Assembly: GCF_007752135.1 (NCBI RefSeq)
Contig: NZ_CP036298.1
Coordinates: 4,960,001 to 5,024,000, forward strand
Reading direction: 5' to 3'
Length of the DNA: 64,000 bases
Source of the DNA: Aureliella helgolandensis
Lineage (GTDB): Bacteria; Planctomycetota; Planctomycetia; Pirellulales; Pirellulaceae
Shown here one piece after another: positions 29,419 through 38,906 of the stretch; within the stretch, counting starts at the first letter, position 1, and the number at the start of each line of letters is the position of its first letter. Below the pieces are notes generated by a model that saw nothing but the letters and a program-made list of their open reading frames with translations, did not search any database and was not told where the DNA came from. Made by a program: the position numbers and the translations under genes.

Positions 29419-30144
29419 CTATTTGGTGGAATAGATTTTCAAGTCGTCGATGACCACTCGTTGGGGAACCGACAGCCGTAGCATACGTTTGGTAGGATGA
29501 GCGATACCGGGCGAGGCAAAGGATGCCACCTCTTTTCCATCAATCGAGGCGCCGAGCGTCTCGCCGGAAATGGTTACCGACAATGTGTACCACTTCCCAA
29601 GCTCCAGCTCATTCGCGACACGACGTTTTTTCGTTTTCAGCTCGTCCTCCAGGGAAGCTGGCACCTGCTTAGCGAGTCGCAATTCCCGCGTTTTCAAATC
29701 CATTACGCCAGTTTTCAGGTCCGACAACTCGACATACTTAGTTCCAATTTTCGCCATGCACAGATGCCCCGCGTGCACAGGCTTGAAGTTGGGATCCGCA
29801 AAATTGAGGCCTAAGCTATCTTGGGGATGCTCAAGTTTAAATCGCAACTCGACCGTTCCATTGGTAAACTCAGCTGCATGGGTCACCGAAACGGCATGGT
29901 CCGCTGCCTCATGAATATAAATATGCAGGGCTCCCTCTTTGAGATCGACCTGCTTATTCCCCGCAGCCCTGCTCTTACTATTGGTCCCCCAGCCCTGGCC
30001 AACTTCATCTCGCAGTTCTTGTGATTCGGCGCGTTCGAAGTCATCTTCGAAAATCAACGTCCGTACTCCATCAGCAGCCAACGCACTTCCAACGGGTACC
30101 CACAACAAGCTCACCGCATACAAACCAGCTAAGAACAACTTCAT
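29419..30144 (-). CDS. Exported concanavalin-like / DUF1080-type protein
   Basis: This 241-residue protein has signal peptide MKLFLAGLYAVSLLWVPVGSALAAD. The pattern IFEDDFERAE..., LHIYIHEAADHAVSVTHAAEFTNGTVELRFKL, WYTLSVTISGETLGASIDGKEVASFASPGIAHPTKRMLRLSVPQRVVIDDLKIY fits the jelly-roll 3-keto-disaccharide hydrolase/LamG class common in planctomycetes. It is shorter than full DUF1080 proteins and no active site is evident. It is monocistronic or the first gene before the hotdog-crotonase gene, 75 nt away. Confidence 0.75.
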   Translation of the reverse strand: MKLFLAGLYAVSLLWVPVGSALAADGVRTLIFEDDFERAESQELRDEVGQGWGTNSKSRAAGNKQVDLKEGALHIYIHEAADHAVSVTHAAEFTNGTVELRFKLEHPQDSLGLNFADPNFKPVHAGHLCMAKIGTKYVELSDLKTGVMDLKTRELRLAKQVPASLEDELKTKKRRVANELELGKWYTLSVTISGETLGASIDGKEVASFASPGIAHPTKRMLRLSVPQRVVIDDLKIYSTK

Positions 30145-30304
30145 TGCAACGCCTTTATTTGAGGTTCTTCGAGACTTTTAGCGGCAGGTCGAAAATTGAT
30201 TTGATTTTCAAATTCTTTTGGGAGGAAAGATCACAACTAACACTATAGCGGATTATTGGGTCGCAATGATTGCTGGCAGCCGGAAGACATGAACCAGGAT
30301 TTGC

Positions 30305-30409
30305 TTAGCAAGCACGTTGCAATACGGCTTTCTCACATCGGGGGCAGACGAACTTATCAGGATTGCGACGCCGCTTGATGCCAAGCAGCTCTTGCTCCTG
30401 AGCGGACAT
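30305..30409 (-). CDS. Tiny CxxC-containing frame, possible zinc-ribbon remnant
   Basis: A 34-codon frame from an ATG to TAA contains a basic stretch (LLGIKRRRNPDKF) followed by VCPRCEKAVLQRAC, which looks like half a zinc ribbon. Just upstream in the same frame another CPN occurs before a stop. It may be the end of a decayed small zinc-finger gene or chance. No ribosome site is convincing. Confidence 0.2.
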   Translation of the reverse strand: MSAQEQELLGIKRRRNPDKFVCPRCEKAVLQRAC

Positions 30410-30885
30410 GGAGGCGTTTGGGCACGACGCAGTTCAAGACCGGGGTGCGGCACGTGTGCTTCGTTCTCGCTGCGTCAATTGCGACAAAGCGACCACTGAT
30501 CTTTGAACACAGCTCTTAAAACACAGCTCCTCGAAAATGGCCGGGCACGCCTCCTCACAGCTGGCACGCAATTCCACCTTTACAATGAATCGCACCTAAG
30601 CGAGGCTCGCCACGCACGCCTGGCCAAACTCGTTGAGGATCACACAGGCCACGGTGAATACTCGGCAATTGGGACTGACGCGTTGATCCCACAAATTGCT
30701 CCCCCAACAGCGACGGAGAAACTGAAGGGAAGGGCAAGCCGGCGACGAGGAAATTGGGCTAGAAACTTTAGGGCCTACGATTTCCGTAACAATCGGCGAA
30801 CGATTCCCTCTGAGCGATGCGATTGGCCGATGCGCACCATACATCGAAGACTGACGCACACCTGGTTGAGGGTTGCCATCTGCGG

Positions 30886-30922
30886 TCTAGGCAGATGCTC
30901 TAGGCAGATGCTCTAGGCAGAT
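30886..30922. repeat. Three direct copies of a 13-bp unit
   Basis: The unit TCTAGGCAGATGC occurs twice without a gap (30886-30898 and 30899-30911) and then partially (TCTAGGCAGAT, 30912-30922). It lies about 45 bp upstream of a possible -35 element for the downstream gene. This is a small slippage-prone array or a set of direct-repeat binding sites. Confidence 0.6.
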
Positions 30923-30966
30923 ATTGTTTATGGCCTGATCTGGGATCTACAAGCCGCCTCGGACAA

Positions 30967-30993
30967 TTGAGCGTGGAGTCAGTGTGATACAAT
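30967..30993 (+). promoter_or_regulatory. Possible sigma70-type promoter
   Basis: TTGAGC (30967-30972) and TACAAT (30988-30993) are separated by 15 bases, shorter than the ideal 17. This lies about 75 bases before the start codon at 31069, which itself has AGGAG upstream. The call rests on motif resemblance only. Confidence 0.25.
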
Positions 30994-31068
30994 ATTGCCT
31001 CCGATTGCCTTGCTGTTCTACTGCGGACTCGGAGAAACAGAAGTCTACCTATCAGGAGAAACGCACGC

Positions 31069-34000
31069 ATGGCGACAATCGATTTGTACATTCCGTTTGC
31101 TCGAAGTCGAAAGCGTCACATTGCCATGCTGTCGCTGGCGTTAGGGTGCATCGCATCCTGTTCGCTCTTCGCTCAGTCGATTCCCGAGGAGCGGCGGATT
31201 ACCTATCGCGAGCAATCGCTGACGCCTTACGACCCATTCCCCGCCGACGAAATGTGGAAGCGGATTGAGATCCCGCCCGCACCGGCCCTTTCGCCGGAGG
31301 AAGCTCTTAAGTCATTCAAGGTCGCGCCCGGCTTTCGCCTGCAATGCATCGCCTCCGAACCGTTGGTTGTCGATCCGGTGACGTTTGAGTTCGACCCGGA
31401 CGGGCGGATTTGGGCAGTAGAATTTCGCGGTTGGATGCTGGACATCGACGGCAAAGGCGAAGGCGATCCGATCGGCAAAGTTGTCGTGCTGGAAGACACC
31501 GATGGCGATACGATCATGGATAAGTCGACCGTATTTCTCGACAATCTAGTGATGCCGCGGGCCATTTCGTTCGTACAAGGGGGCGTGCTTGTGGCCGAAC
31601 CACCGAACCTTTGGTACTGCCAGGACACCAACGGCGATCTGAAGTGCGACCGTAAGACGCTGGTCGCTCAGTACGGTCGGCCTGGCAATCCCGAGCACAC
31701 CGAAAACGGCCTGATGCACGCCCTGGACAATTGGATGTACTCGGCCAATGCGACGCAGCGGCACAAGTTCACCGATGGCAAGCTAATCGAAGAACCGACG
31801 CGTTACCGCGGCCAATGGGGAATCACGCAGGACGACTATGGCCGGCTGTTTTACAACTATGAGAACAGTCCGTTGCACGGCGATTTGTTTCCGGCGGAAT
31901 ATCTGAGCCGCAACAACCATCTCGGATTGAGCGAAGGCCTCAATGTTAACATTGCGGCTCAAGACCGCGAGGTGTTTCCCATACGCGTCACGCCAGGGAT
32001 TACCCTCGGCGCCAACGAACTGCGCGACGATGGCACCCTGCGGACCTTTACCATCGCCTGCGGGCCTTCCATTTACCGCGGCGATCAATTTCCCGCCGAG
32101 TATTACGGCAGCGCCGTGATCCCCGAAGCCGCCGGCAACCTAGTGCGTCTGGCGAAGATCACCGAGAACGGCGTGCATCTCACAGCGCAGAACGCCTTTG
32201 GCAAGCGAGAACTGTTGGCTTCGACCGACGAACGCTTTCGACCAGTGTGCAGTCGCACCGGACCGGATGGGGCGATTTATGTTTGCGATCTGTATCGCGG
32301 CATCATTGAACACGTGATTTTCATGATGCCCTACCTGCGGAATCAGATCCTCTCGCGGGGCCTCGACAAACCACTCGGCCGGGGGCGCATTTATCGCATC
32401 GTCCACGAGGGCAAACCACTCGGCCCACCGCCGAAGATGTCCCAGCAGAAATCGCTGGAGTTGGTCGAGCATCTTTCGCATCCCAATGGCTGGTGGCGTG
32501 ATACGGCACAGCGACTATTGGTCGAGCGCCAGGCCGTCGACGCGGCAGGCGCGCTGCGCGCGTTGGCGCAAAATGGGGCAAGCCACCTGGCGCGTATCCA
32601 TGCGCTGTGGACGCTCGAAGGTATCGGACGACTCGATTGGGAAACGGTCAGCGCCGCGCTGGCCGACAAAAATCAATGGGTGCGCATGTCCGCGATTCGA
32701 CTGAGCGAGCGATTCCTCGACGATCACCAGGCTGCCGCGACGTTGGCTCGGCTCAAACAAACAACTTTCTCCGACGATCCGGAGGGAGTGCGTTTGCAAT
32801 TGCTCTTCACGTTAGGTGAAGCAATGCAATCCGCGGCCGCAGATGCAGACGGGACCTTGCAAGATCAGGTGGAACGTCAAATGGCTGAAAACGTGGTTGC
32901 CGCGCCGTCGGCCTTGATTCGCACGGCCGCGCTCAGCGGACTGGCTGGGCACGAACTGGAATTTGCCGCGCGTCTGATGAAACACCCGGGCTGGACCGAG
33001 ACAATGGAGTCGCAACACCAAATCATCGACACCTTGGCAATGGCCACCACCGACGAGGGCCAGCCCGAGCGGGTCGGCCGGTTGCTCGAACTGGCCGCGG
33101 GCGTCGATGCCAAGACACCCTGGCAGACGGACGCCATCATGGCTGGCGTGGTGACTTCGCGGCTCAGCCTCAGCAAATGGCCCGTGCCGATTGCATTGGC
33201 CCAGCGGCCCGCGCTGCTCGACTTGCTCGTCGGTTCCTCGCGGCCAACGCGGAACAAGTACGGCGAGCAGCTTCAGCGGATCGTCACCTGGCGGGGAGAT
33301 ACGAATGAACATCCCCAACGACCAGTCCTAAAACCGCTCACCTCCGAGCAGGAAGCGCTCTATAACTTGGGCGACGCGGTCTACAAAGCCACCTGCCACG
33401 CTTGCCACAAGGCCGACGGACGGGGCATGGCGGGCCAAGCGCCGCCGCTGGCCGAGTCCGAGTGGGTCAGCGGCGACCCCCAGCGCCTCGCAAGGATTGT
33501 CCTGCACGGACTGCACGGCCCAGTGAAGGTCGGCGATCAGGATTGGAATATGGCGATGCCGGGACTCGGGCACAGCCCCATCATGAACGACGAGCGGTTG
33601 GCGGGCGTGTTGACCTACGTGCGTCGCAATTGGGATAACTTCGGCAGCCCGGTAACGCCCGATTGGGTGGCCTCGATTCGCCAGGCAACCCGCGACCGCA
33701 AGACGCCCTGGACGGTGGAGGAATTGCTCGCTCCCCAAGCCGCAGCGCTCGAAACGCCAGCGGAGGAAGTCGATCCGCTCGATCGCTATCGCCCCGTGCT
33801 AGACCAAGGCGATGCGGAGCGCGGCCGCGAACTATTCCACCGGAACGTCAAGGTGCGATGCAACGCGTGTCACAAAATCGGCGATACCGGCGGCGGATTC
33901 GTCGGCCCCGATCTGACCGTCGTTGGTTCGCGTGCCACGACGGAGCACCTGTTGCAATCGCTCGTCGATCCAAGCGCGGAGATCGCCAAGGGGTTCGAGA

Positions 34001-36039
34001 CCCTCGTCGTTGTGACTGAGTCGGGAGAGATCGTCTCCGGAACGTTTGTCTCCGAAGACGAGGGCCAGCTCGTCGTCGCACCGGTGAGCGGCGGGTCCGT
34101 CGCCATCGACGTTGACGAGATCGTCGAGCGCGTCGCGTCGCCGATCTCCAGCATGCCGCCCATGGGCGAGGCCTTTACGGCCGAGCAGATTGCCGATCTC
34201 GTGGCATATCTCGCCACGCTGAAGTCGACGGGCGCCAACCGCCTGAACTACCTCGATGACGTCGACCCTTACTATGTGTCGCACCAGTTCCCCAAGCTGA
34301 CGACGCCGATGTGGGTCGACGAAGAAGAGGTCGAGTGCGTCGTCATTCTGTCGATCGACGACCTCCGCGACACGCAGCAGTATGAACGGTTCCTGCGTCC
34401 CGTCCTGGACCGGCTCAAGAAGATTGACGGCCGGGCCCCGCTCAGCATTTTCACCTGCTCAGCGAAGCCGGGGGATCCGCAGTTGGAACGCTGGCTTAGC
34501 GAGGGGCTATCGCTGGAGGTGCATACCATGGATCATCCTTGCCCGCTGTTCGGCTTTGGTGATCTTGAAAAAATCCGCACGACGATCGACGATTGCACCG
34601 ATCTGATTGCGAAAATACCGCACAATCGACCGGTGGCGTTTCGTTCACCCTGCTGCGATGTATTGAATTCCAATAGTCCTCGGCTGTACAGCGAAATCTT
34701 GGCGAAAACCACGCCTGAGGGCAATTTTCTGTCGATGAGTTCCACGGTGCATCACTTGTTCACTAAGGACGATCCGTCGTTGCCCCGGGATATCGTGCTG
34801 GACGAAGGGGGACGCGACCGGTTTCTCAAGTTCATCAAGGGCAACGTCAAAATCCTGGGAAAGACCGGCTACGAGTATGCCAACTACGTTACGAATTACC
34901 CTTATCCCTATGTCGTTGGCCGCCAGATATGGGAAATCCCCTGCCACGCGCCAGGCGACCATCAGGCGGACTTTTACGCGCAGCACTACGGGCACCGCAT
35001 CGTCGAGGAATGGAAAAAGGGTGTCGATGGTGCCGTCGTGAAACAGGGGCTGTGCACGTTGTTGTTCCATCCTTACGGCAAATGCACGCCTGAGCAGATT
35101 ATCGAGGTGATCGACTATGCGACGAGCAAGTATGGCCGCCGCATCAAGTTTCTGACGATGCGCGACGTACAGGAGCGGCTCAACCGCACGCTGCTGGCCG
35201 GTCATCCATTGCGTTCGGCGAAGGGTGAAGACAATGGCGTTCGTCTGCTGGATGTGAACCATGACGGAGTGCTTGACGTCGTGATTGGAAACGAGCAAGC
35301 GCAGCTAACCCGTCTCTGGTCTCCAGAAACCAGCAGTTGGCGCGAGATCGACTTTCCGTTGCGTCTAGTCGACAATGCTGCGCGCGACGCTGGCGTGCGT
35401 TTCGGCATTCTGGATGACGACGGGTTGCCAACCGCAATCGTGCGAAACGGCCGACAGGCCGGCGCGTGGCGATTCGACGGTGAGAGGTGGGTCGAACAAC
35501 CACAACGCCTAAAAGGGCTCGACTTAGACGGTCAGCCAGTGCTAACCGGCGAGGATGGCCACGACCGGGGCGTGCGACTGCGAGATATTGATGGCGACGG
35601 TTGCTGCGAACTGCTGGTGGGCAACGATTCCCAGCGGGCCGTGTTCGCATGGTCGACGCAGATGGATCGCTGGGAGCAGCTGCCGTACGCATTGCCTGCT
35701 GGTACGACAATTGTCGATGCCCAAGGCCGCGACGCCGGTCTCCGCCTGGCCGACACCAACGGCGACGGGAGGCAGGACGTGATTTTCTCGAGCGACACGC
35801 ACTACTCCGTCCACGAGTTTGTTTCACCCCAAGACGGCTGGGCTCAGATGGTCGTGTCTGGAAAGGACGGCGACGACAGGGCCATTCCACCGATCGTCAC
35901 AAGCGGTGAGAATAATGGCGCCTTCCTCCACTCCGGCCGCCTTTGGGTCGTGAACGAACAGACCAACCCATTGCCCAACCATGCCGCGACCATTGATTTG
36001 TCCCAGTTAAACGAGACCGCCCCGCCAGCCAAACCGTAA
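31069..36039 (+). CDS. Giant exported propeller-HEAT-cytochrome c-polysaccharide deacetylase-VCBS fusion
   Basis: This is a 1656-residue protein with AGGAG before the ATG and a signal peptide (HIAMLSLALGCIASCSLFAQ). Order: PVC-type propeller of the sugar-dehydrogenase kind, about 80-440 (FKVAPGFRLQCIASEPLVVDPVTFEFDPDGRIWAVE); HEAT-like repeats, about 465-700; cytochrome c with CHACH near 775; planctomycete heme-binding domain with CNACH near 931 (GGGFVGPDLTVVGSR, ending DLVAYLATL); a NodB-like polysaccharide deacetylase, about 1085-1370 (LSIDDLRDT, the HTxxHP metal motif in HTMDHP, and RSPCC); and FG-GAP/VCBS repeats, about 1380-1640 (LLDVNHDGVLDVVIGN, LRDIDGDGCCELLVGND, LADTNGDGRQDVIFSSD). 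Oxidation and deacetylation of an extracellular sugar on one chain is inference. Frames stay open throughout, so it is not an assembly artefact by eye. Confidence 0.9.
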   Translation: MATIDLYIPFARSRKRHIAMLSLALGCIASCSLFAQSIPEERRITYREQSLTPYDPFPADEMWKRIEIPPAPALSPEEALKSFKVAPGFRLQCIASEPLVVDPVTFEFDPDGRIWAVEFRGWMLDIDGKGEGDPIGKVVVLEDTDGDTIMDKSTVFLDNLVMPRAISFVQGGVLVAEPPNLWYCQDTNGDLKCDRKTLVAQYGRPGNPEHTENGLMHALDNWMYSANATQRHKFTDGKLIEEPTRYRGQWGITQDDYGRLFYNYENSPLHGDLFPAEYLSRNNHLGLSEGLNVNIAAQDREVFPIRVTPGITLGANELRDDGTLRTFTIACGPSIYRGDQFPAEYYGSAVIPEAAGNLVRLAKITENGVHLTAQNAFGKRELLASTDERFRPVCSRTGPDGAIYVCDLYRGIIEHVIFMMPYLRNQILSRGLDKPLGRGRIYRIVHEGKPLGPPPKMSQQKSLELVEHLSHPNGWWRDTAQRLLVERQAVDAAGALRALAQNGASHLARIHALWTLEGIGRLDWETVSAALADKNQWVRMSAIRLSERFLDDHQAAATLARLKQTTFSDDPEGVRLQLLFTLGEAMQSAAADADGTLQDQVERQMAENVVAAPSALIRTAALSGLAGHELEFAARLMKHPGWTETMESQHQIIDTLAMATTDEGQPERVGRLLELAAGVDAKTPWQTDAIMAGVVTSRLSLSKWPVPIALAQRPALLDLLVGSSRPTRNKYGEQLQRIVTWRGDTNEHPQRPVLKPLTSEQEALYNLGDAVYKATCHACHKADGRGMAGQAPPLAESEWVSGDPQRLARIVLHGLHGPVKVGDQDWNMAMPGLGHSPIMNDERLAGVLTYVRRNWDNFGSPVTPDWVASIRQATRDRKTPWTVEELLAPQAAALETPAEEVDPLDRYRPVLDQGDAERGRELFHRNVKVRCNACHKIGDTGGGFVGPDLTVVGSRATTEHLLQSLVDPSAEIAKGFETLVVVTESGEIVSGTFVSEDEGQLVVAPVSGGSVAIDVDEIVERVASPISSMPPMGEAFTAEQIADLVAYLATLKSTGANRLNYLDDVDPYYVSHQFPKLTTPMWVDEEEVECVVILSIDDLRDTQQYERFLRPVLDRLKKIDGRAPLSIFTCSAKPGDPQLERWLSEGLSLEVHTMDHPCPLFGFGDLEKIRTTIDDCTDLIAKIPHNRPVAFRSPCCDVLNSNSPRLYSEILAKTTPEGNFLSMSSTVHHLFTKDDPSLPRDIVLDEGGRDRFLKFIKGNVKILGKTGYEYANYVTNYPYPYVVGRQIWEIPCHAPGDHQADFYAQHYGHRIVEEWKKGVDGAVVKQGLCTLLFHPYGKCTPEQIIEVIDYATSKYGRRIKFLTMRDVQERLNRTLLAGHPLRSAKGEDNGVRLLDVNHDGVLDVVIGNEQAQLTRLWSPETSSWREIDFPLRLVDNAARDAGVRFGILDDDGLPTAIVRNGRQAGAWRFDGERWVEQPQRLKGLDLDGQPVLTGEDGHDRGVRLRDIDGDGCCELLVGNDSQRAVFAWSTQMDRWEQLPYALPAGTTIVDAQGRDAGLRLADTNGDGRQDVIFSSDTHYSVHEFVSPQDGWAQMVVSGKDGDDRAIPPIVTSGENNGAFLHSGRLWVVNEQTNPLPNHAATIDLSQLNETAPPAKP

Positions 36040-36222
36040 GGAGCACCTGTTGCTGCGCAAGAAGTGACTCAGGCGTGTTGTGCAGGCCCCATTAGCGAGG
36101 AATATCCGTGGTTTTCTTGACGATTGAAGTTGGTCGGGAATTTTCACTAATGATTGCACCCTAAAGCCCCCTCTGATGATCTTTCAGAGAAGCTTGGGAA
36201 GATTCCTTCCAGCGCGGCTTCG

Positions 36223-37305
36223 TCAACGGTCCTTTTTTACTTTCCACTTGTAAGCCGTAACGGAATTTTTCCAGAAGTACTTTTCCTGGAGTTCTCGCGG
36301 CTTGTCGGCAAAGTAGTCTTTCACGATGCCCACGACCTGATCAAGCGGAGCCACTCCGTCGCTGTTCGGCCAATCGCTGCCGAAGAGAATCCGGTCATCT
36401 CCAAACACGTCGATCAATCGATCCAGTCGCGGACGATGCACCTCCAGATCTCTGACGATCTTACCTGCAATGCGATGGATTACGGCTGACAGTTTGACGA
36501 AGATGTTCTTTCGACTGTGCAGAACTTTCAGAACGTTGTCGTAAGCCGCCTGAGTATCCACCGTCGGTTCCAGACTTGGCAGGTGATCGATGATGATGCG
36601 CAAATCCGGCACGCTGTCGTTGAGCTGCGCGACGGCTTCCAGCAACGGCACCGTCGGGTTGGCAATATCCAGTGACAGATCCAGCTCGGACAACAAACGC
36701 ATGCCCTTCATGAACGCATCGTCCTTGACCATCTTCGTGAGATCATAGCCCCATAGGTTACCGTGACGAATGCCTCGAAACAGTGGATTCTTGGCGTGGC
36801 GAACGAGCAATTCGGGGAAGTCCGGTTTCTCCGGCTGCAGATTGCCGACCAGCCCGAGCATCATTTCGTCCGACTGCATGACCTGCAATGCCCACAAGTT
36901 GTCTTCGACCCACGGACTGGCTTCGACCTTGATTGCTCCAGTAATTCCCAGAGGAACGGCCAGTTTCCGATAGTCATCGGGCAGTGAAATGGTGGGCGAG
37001 CTGCCGCCGGGACCAACATACGGAGCGCCCTGCGGTCGCGATCCGTCGAACAGATGGATGTGTGAATCGATGATAGGAATCGGCACCTCTTTCGCCTCAG
37101 CTCCCCATGTGGCAGACTCGGACACCACTGTCGTTCCCAGCGCAGCCGTGCTCAGAACAAATCCGCGTCGTGTCAGATATTCGAAAGAGGTGTCTGCTTG
37201 AGGAGAAAGTAATTGGCCAACTGTGCTGAGCGCATTCGCTGCTGTAGAGGGTGTTAGCAATGGCTGGCCAGTGTCACTGTTGATTCGCGAGTTTGAAGAA
37301 TTCAT
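36223..37305 (-). CDS. Tat-exported amidohydrolase family 2 (lactonase-like) enzyme
   Basis: This 360-residue protein starts at 37305 with AGGAAAG 7 nt upstream. A Tat-type leader appears after an unusually long N-region (LTRRGFVLSTAALGTTVVSESATWGA). The amidohydro_2 barrel shows IPIIDSHIHLFDG (HxH metal motif), FRGIRHGNLWGYD, LDIANPTVPLLEAV, LRIIIDHLPSL (barrel His) and DRILFGSDWPNSDG (catalytic Asp). Relatives include L-rhamnono- and L-fucono-1,5-lactonases and 2-pyrone-4,6-dicarboxylate hydrolase. A sugar lactonase acting after a periplasmic sugar dehydrogenase would fit the neighbouring fusion protein, but the genes converge and the link is inference. Confidence 0.87.
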   Translation of the reverse strand: MNSSNSRINSDTGQPLLTPSTAANALSTVGQLLSPQADTSFEYLTRRGFVLSTAALGTTVVSESATWGAEAKEVPIPIIDSHIHLFDGSRPQGAPYVGPGGSSPTISLPDDYRKLAVPLGITGAIKVEASPWVEDNLWALQVMQSDEMMLGLVGNLQPEKPDFPELLVRHAKNPLFRGIRHGNLWGYDLTKMVKDDAFMKGMRLLSELDLSLDIANPTVPLLEAVAQLNDSVPDLRIIIDHLPSLEPTVDTQAAYDNVLKVLHSRKNIFVKLSAVIHRIAGKIVRDLEVHRPRLDRLIDVFGDDRILFGSDWPNSDGVAPLDQVVGIVKDYFADKPRELQEKYFWKNSVTAYKWKVKKDR

Positions 37306-37589
37306 TTCAGCTTTCCTGAATGGTTTCGTTTCGTTCAGAATACGCAATCCACGCACCATGCGGAGGTGCCCCAATGGCGAGGTCGCCTACAGTGTGTGCG
37401 TCAAAAAAACAGTCTGGCATCATCACAACGGAGTAGGGTTCAGCGCCAACCGAGAAAGCGGCGGAAGGGAATCGCTTGGTAACAAACCACAAAACGCTGT
37501 CGCTTTCTTTCTCGCCATGGCCCCCACTCCCATCATCGTTGCGAGAACACGAACTTAAAACAAATGATCGCAAAAACAACTCGACCGCG

Positions 37590-38303
37590 CTACCTCGTCT
37601 GCCTAAGGTGAGCGTCGGCCGTGGGCTCTGAGCGGAGATGCCAAATCGCCGACAAGGCGATCCCGAGTTGTCCCAGCCAATAAGGTAGCATTACATTGAT
37701 CTGCTCAAGTGGTAGCGGGCCGACAAAGAGACGATAAGCGAGAATGCTGTCGCTGAGGATGAAGAGAATGGCGCCGACAAAACCGGCAAGGGCGGACCGT
37801 CGTGGAATCGATGTTAGCCCCAATCGCTCCGAAGCTCGCCAGAGCATCACACTGATTGCCAAGGAATAAAATCCCACCGGAACGGCCAGCGCCCCCACAG
37901 AGCCAACAATCATAACTCCGATGTAAACGAATGCACCAAAAGCAAACGCCGGCAAGCCACGGGACAGTTGCACTCTCCGGGTATCCTGAAAAAACGCGGC
38001 GATATACGCCAGGTGTGAAATAAGAAAGACAACGAGTCCGAGAAGAAAAGAACTGTCTATCAGGAAATCTGCTGATGCTCCGAAAACCAATCCGAGAAAG
38101 ACCAGTCGTATATAAGTTGATTTACCAATCAATGGGATCAATGCTAGGGCCATGAGCAACACCGGAATTGATTTTGATATTCGTCCTACGATGCTGTTGC
38201 CGGTACTAAAATAAAAGATCGCGGCAGCCAGTCCGAGAACAAAGAGGATGCTATACAGGATTACCGCGGCCCGGCCGGGCCAATCCAATGACGTTTTATC
38301 CAT
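37590..38303 (-). CDS. YhhN family integral membrane protein (lysoplasmalogenase-like)
   Basis: This 237-residue protein has about eight hydrophobic helices, beginning RAAVILYSILFVLGLAAAIFYF. YhhN/TMEM86 signatures are visible: SKSIPVLLMALAL (the K-x-x-P motif), FGASADFLID (A-D pair), SHLAYIAAFF, and GAILFILSDSILAYRLF (S-D motif). Animal TMEM86B hydrolyses lysoplasmalogen vinyl ether bonds; bacterial members are mostly uncharacterised. It starts 65 bases upstream of a low-complexity spacer and has no obvious operon partner. Confidence 0.85.
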   Translation of the reverse strand: MDKTSLDWPGRAAVILYSILFVLGLAAAIFYFSTGNSIVGRISKSIPVLLMALALIPLIGKSTYIRLVFLGLVFGASADFLIDSSFLLGLVVFLISHLAYIAAFFQDTRRVQLSRGLPAFAFGAFVYIGVMIVGSVGALAVPVGFYSLAISVMLWRASERLGLTSIPRRSALAGFVGAILFILSDSILAYRLFVGPLPLEQINVMLPYWLGQLGIALSAIWHLRSEPTADAHLRQTR

Positions 38304-38475
38304 ATTGATTACAGCACTACACCTTTGGGAAAAATAATCTCATCCAGCTTTGCTTTTCTTGTCTTCTCTTTTGCGGCCTCGGGGGCAAGAAAAGGGACAG
38401 CAGCTAAAAAGGTTAATTAGGTAAGATGGTTCCGATACCCTAGATCGAAAGAATGAGCCGGAAATACCGAGGCCT

Positions 38476-38886
38476 TCACGAGCCTATGTCGACGTTCATC
38501 GTTATCAAGTGCTCAATCGAGGGCACAATCGCGACACCTTTTTCCACAAATGTCCAATAGGCTCGCGCCCCTTTTTCTGGCCCGACTTGGCATTCAACCA
38601 CGCCGTAGCCGACGCTGCTCCCGCGTCCGAAGGGGACCGTCGCCCGGTGCTCTGTCGTCGCGCCGGTGTCGCTGTCGACATAGTACGCCGTGAGCACGGC
38701 GCGCTCCTGGCCATCGGTGTACTCGGTCGCGGGCGCGACGACGCACACTTGCTGGTCGGCGTCGCACACGACCTGAACGCTGTTGCTCCCCGAACGTTCC
38801 GTCGGGATAGATGCGAGCCGTTCGGACAGGCCGTTGCGGATTCGGATCAGGTGGATGACGACCGTCCCGCCCTCATCCTCCCTCAT
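38476..38886 (-). pseudogene. Downstream part of a frame broken at a 10-bp tandem repeat
   Basis: A 136-codon frame begins inside the repeat array (MREDEGG...) and encodes a beta-rich stretch (SVQVVCDADQQVCVVAPATEYTDGQERAVLTAYYVDSDTGATTEHRATVPFGRG). No family is recognised. It is in the -1 frame relative to the upstream signal-peptide frame and overlaps it by ATGA. Removing two of the four repeat units would join both into one exported protein of about 206 residues. Either it is a recent frameshift or it is translated by coupling from the overlapping ATG. Local composition is very GC-rich. Confidence 0.45.
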
Positions 38887-38906
38887 CCTCCCTCATCCTC
38901 CCTCAT
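38867..38906. repeat. Four tandem 10-bp units causing a frame break
   Basis: On the minus strand the unit ATGAGGGAGG occurs four times in a row; the last copy reads ATGAGGGCGG. In the frame of the upstream part, the third copy supplies the TGA stop. Ten is not a multiple of three, so gain or loss of units changes the frame, as in contingency loci. Confidence 0.85.

Larger units (their letters stand above)
30145..31068. other. Long intergenic region with few features
   Basis: About 920 bases lie between divergent genes. I see no gene of normal length. It contains a 34-codon cysteine-rich minus-strand frame (30305-30409), a triple 13-bp direct repeat (30886-30922) and a plausible promoter for the 1656-residue protein. 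The rest shows no preferred reading frame and may be decayed sequence. Confidence 0.55.

Noticed and set aside
35180-35890. A 236-codon minus-strand frame within the VCBS region of the giant fusion
   Set aside because: It is arginine- and proline-rich with no motif, and is antisense to clear FG-GAP repeats.
38380-38480. A short MSRKYRGLHEP-like reading reminiscent of IS200/Y1 transposase starts
   Set aside because: Only about a dozen codons match the style and no catalytic HUH motif or Tyr follows; too weak to call an element.
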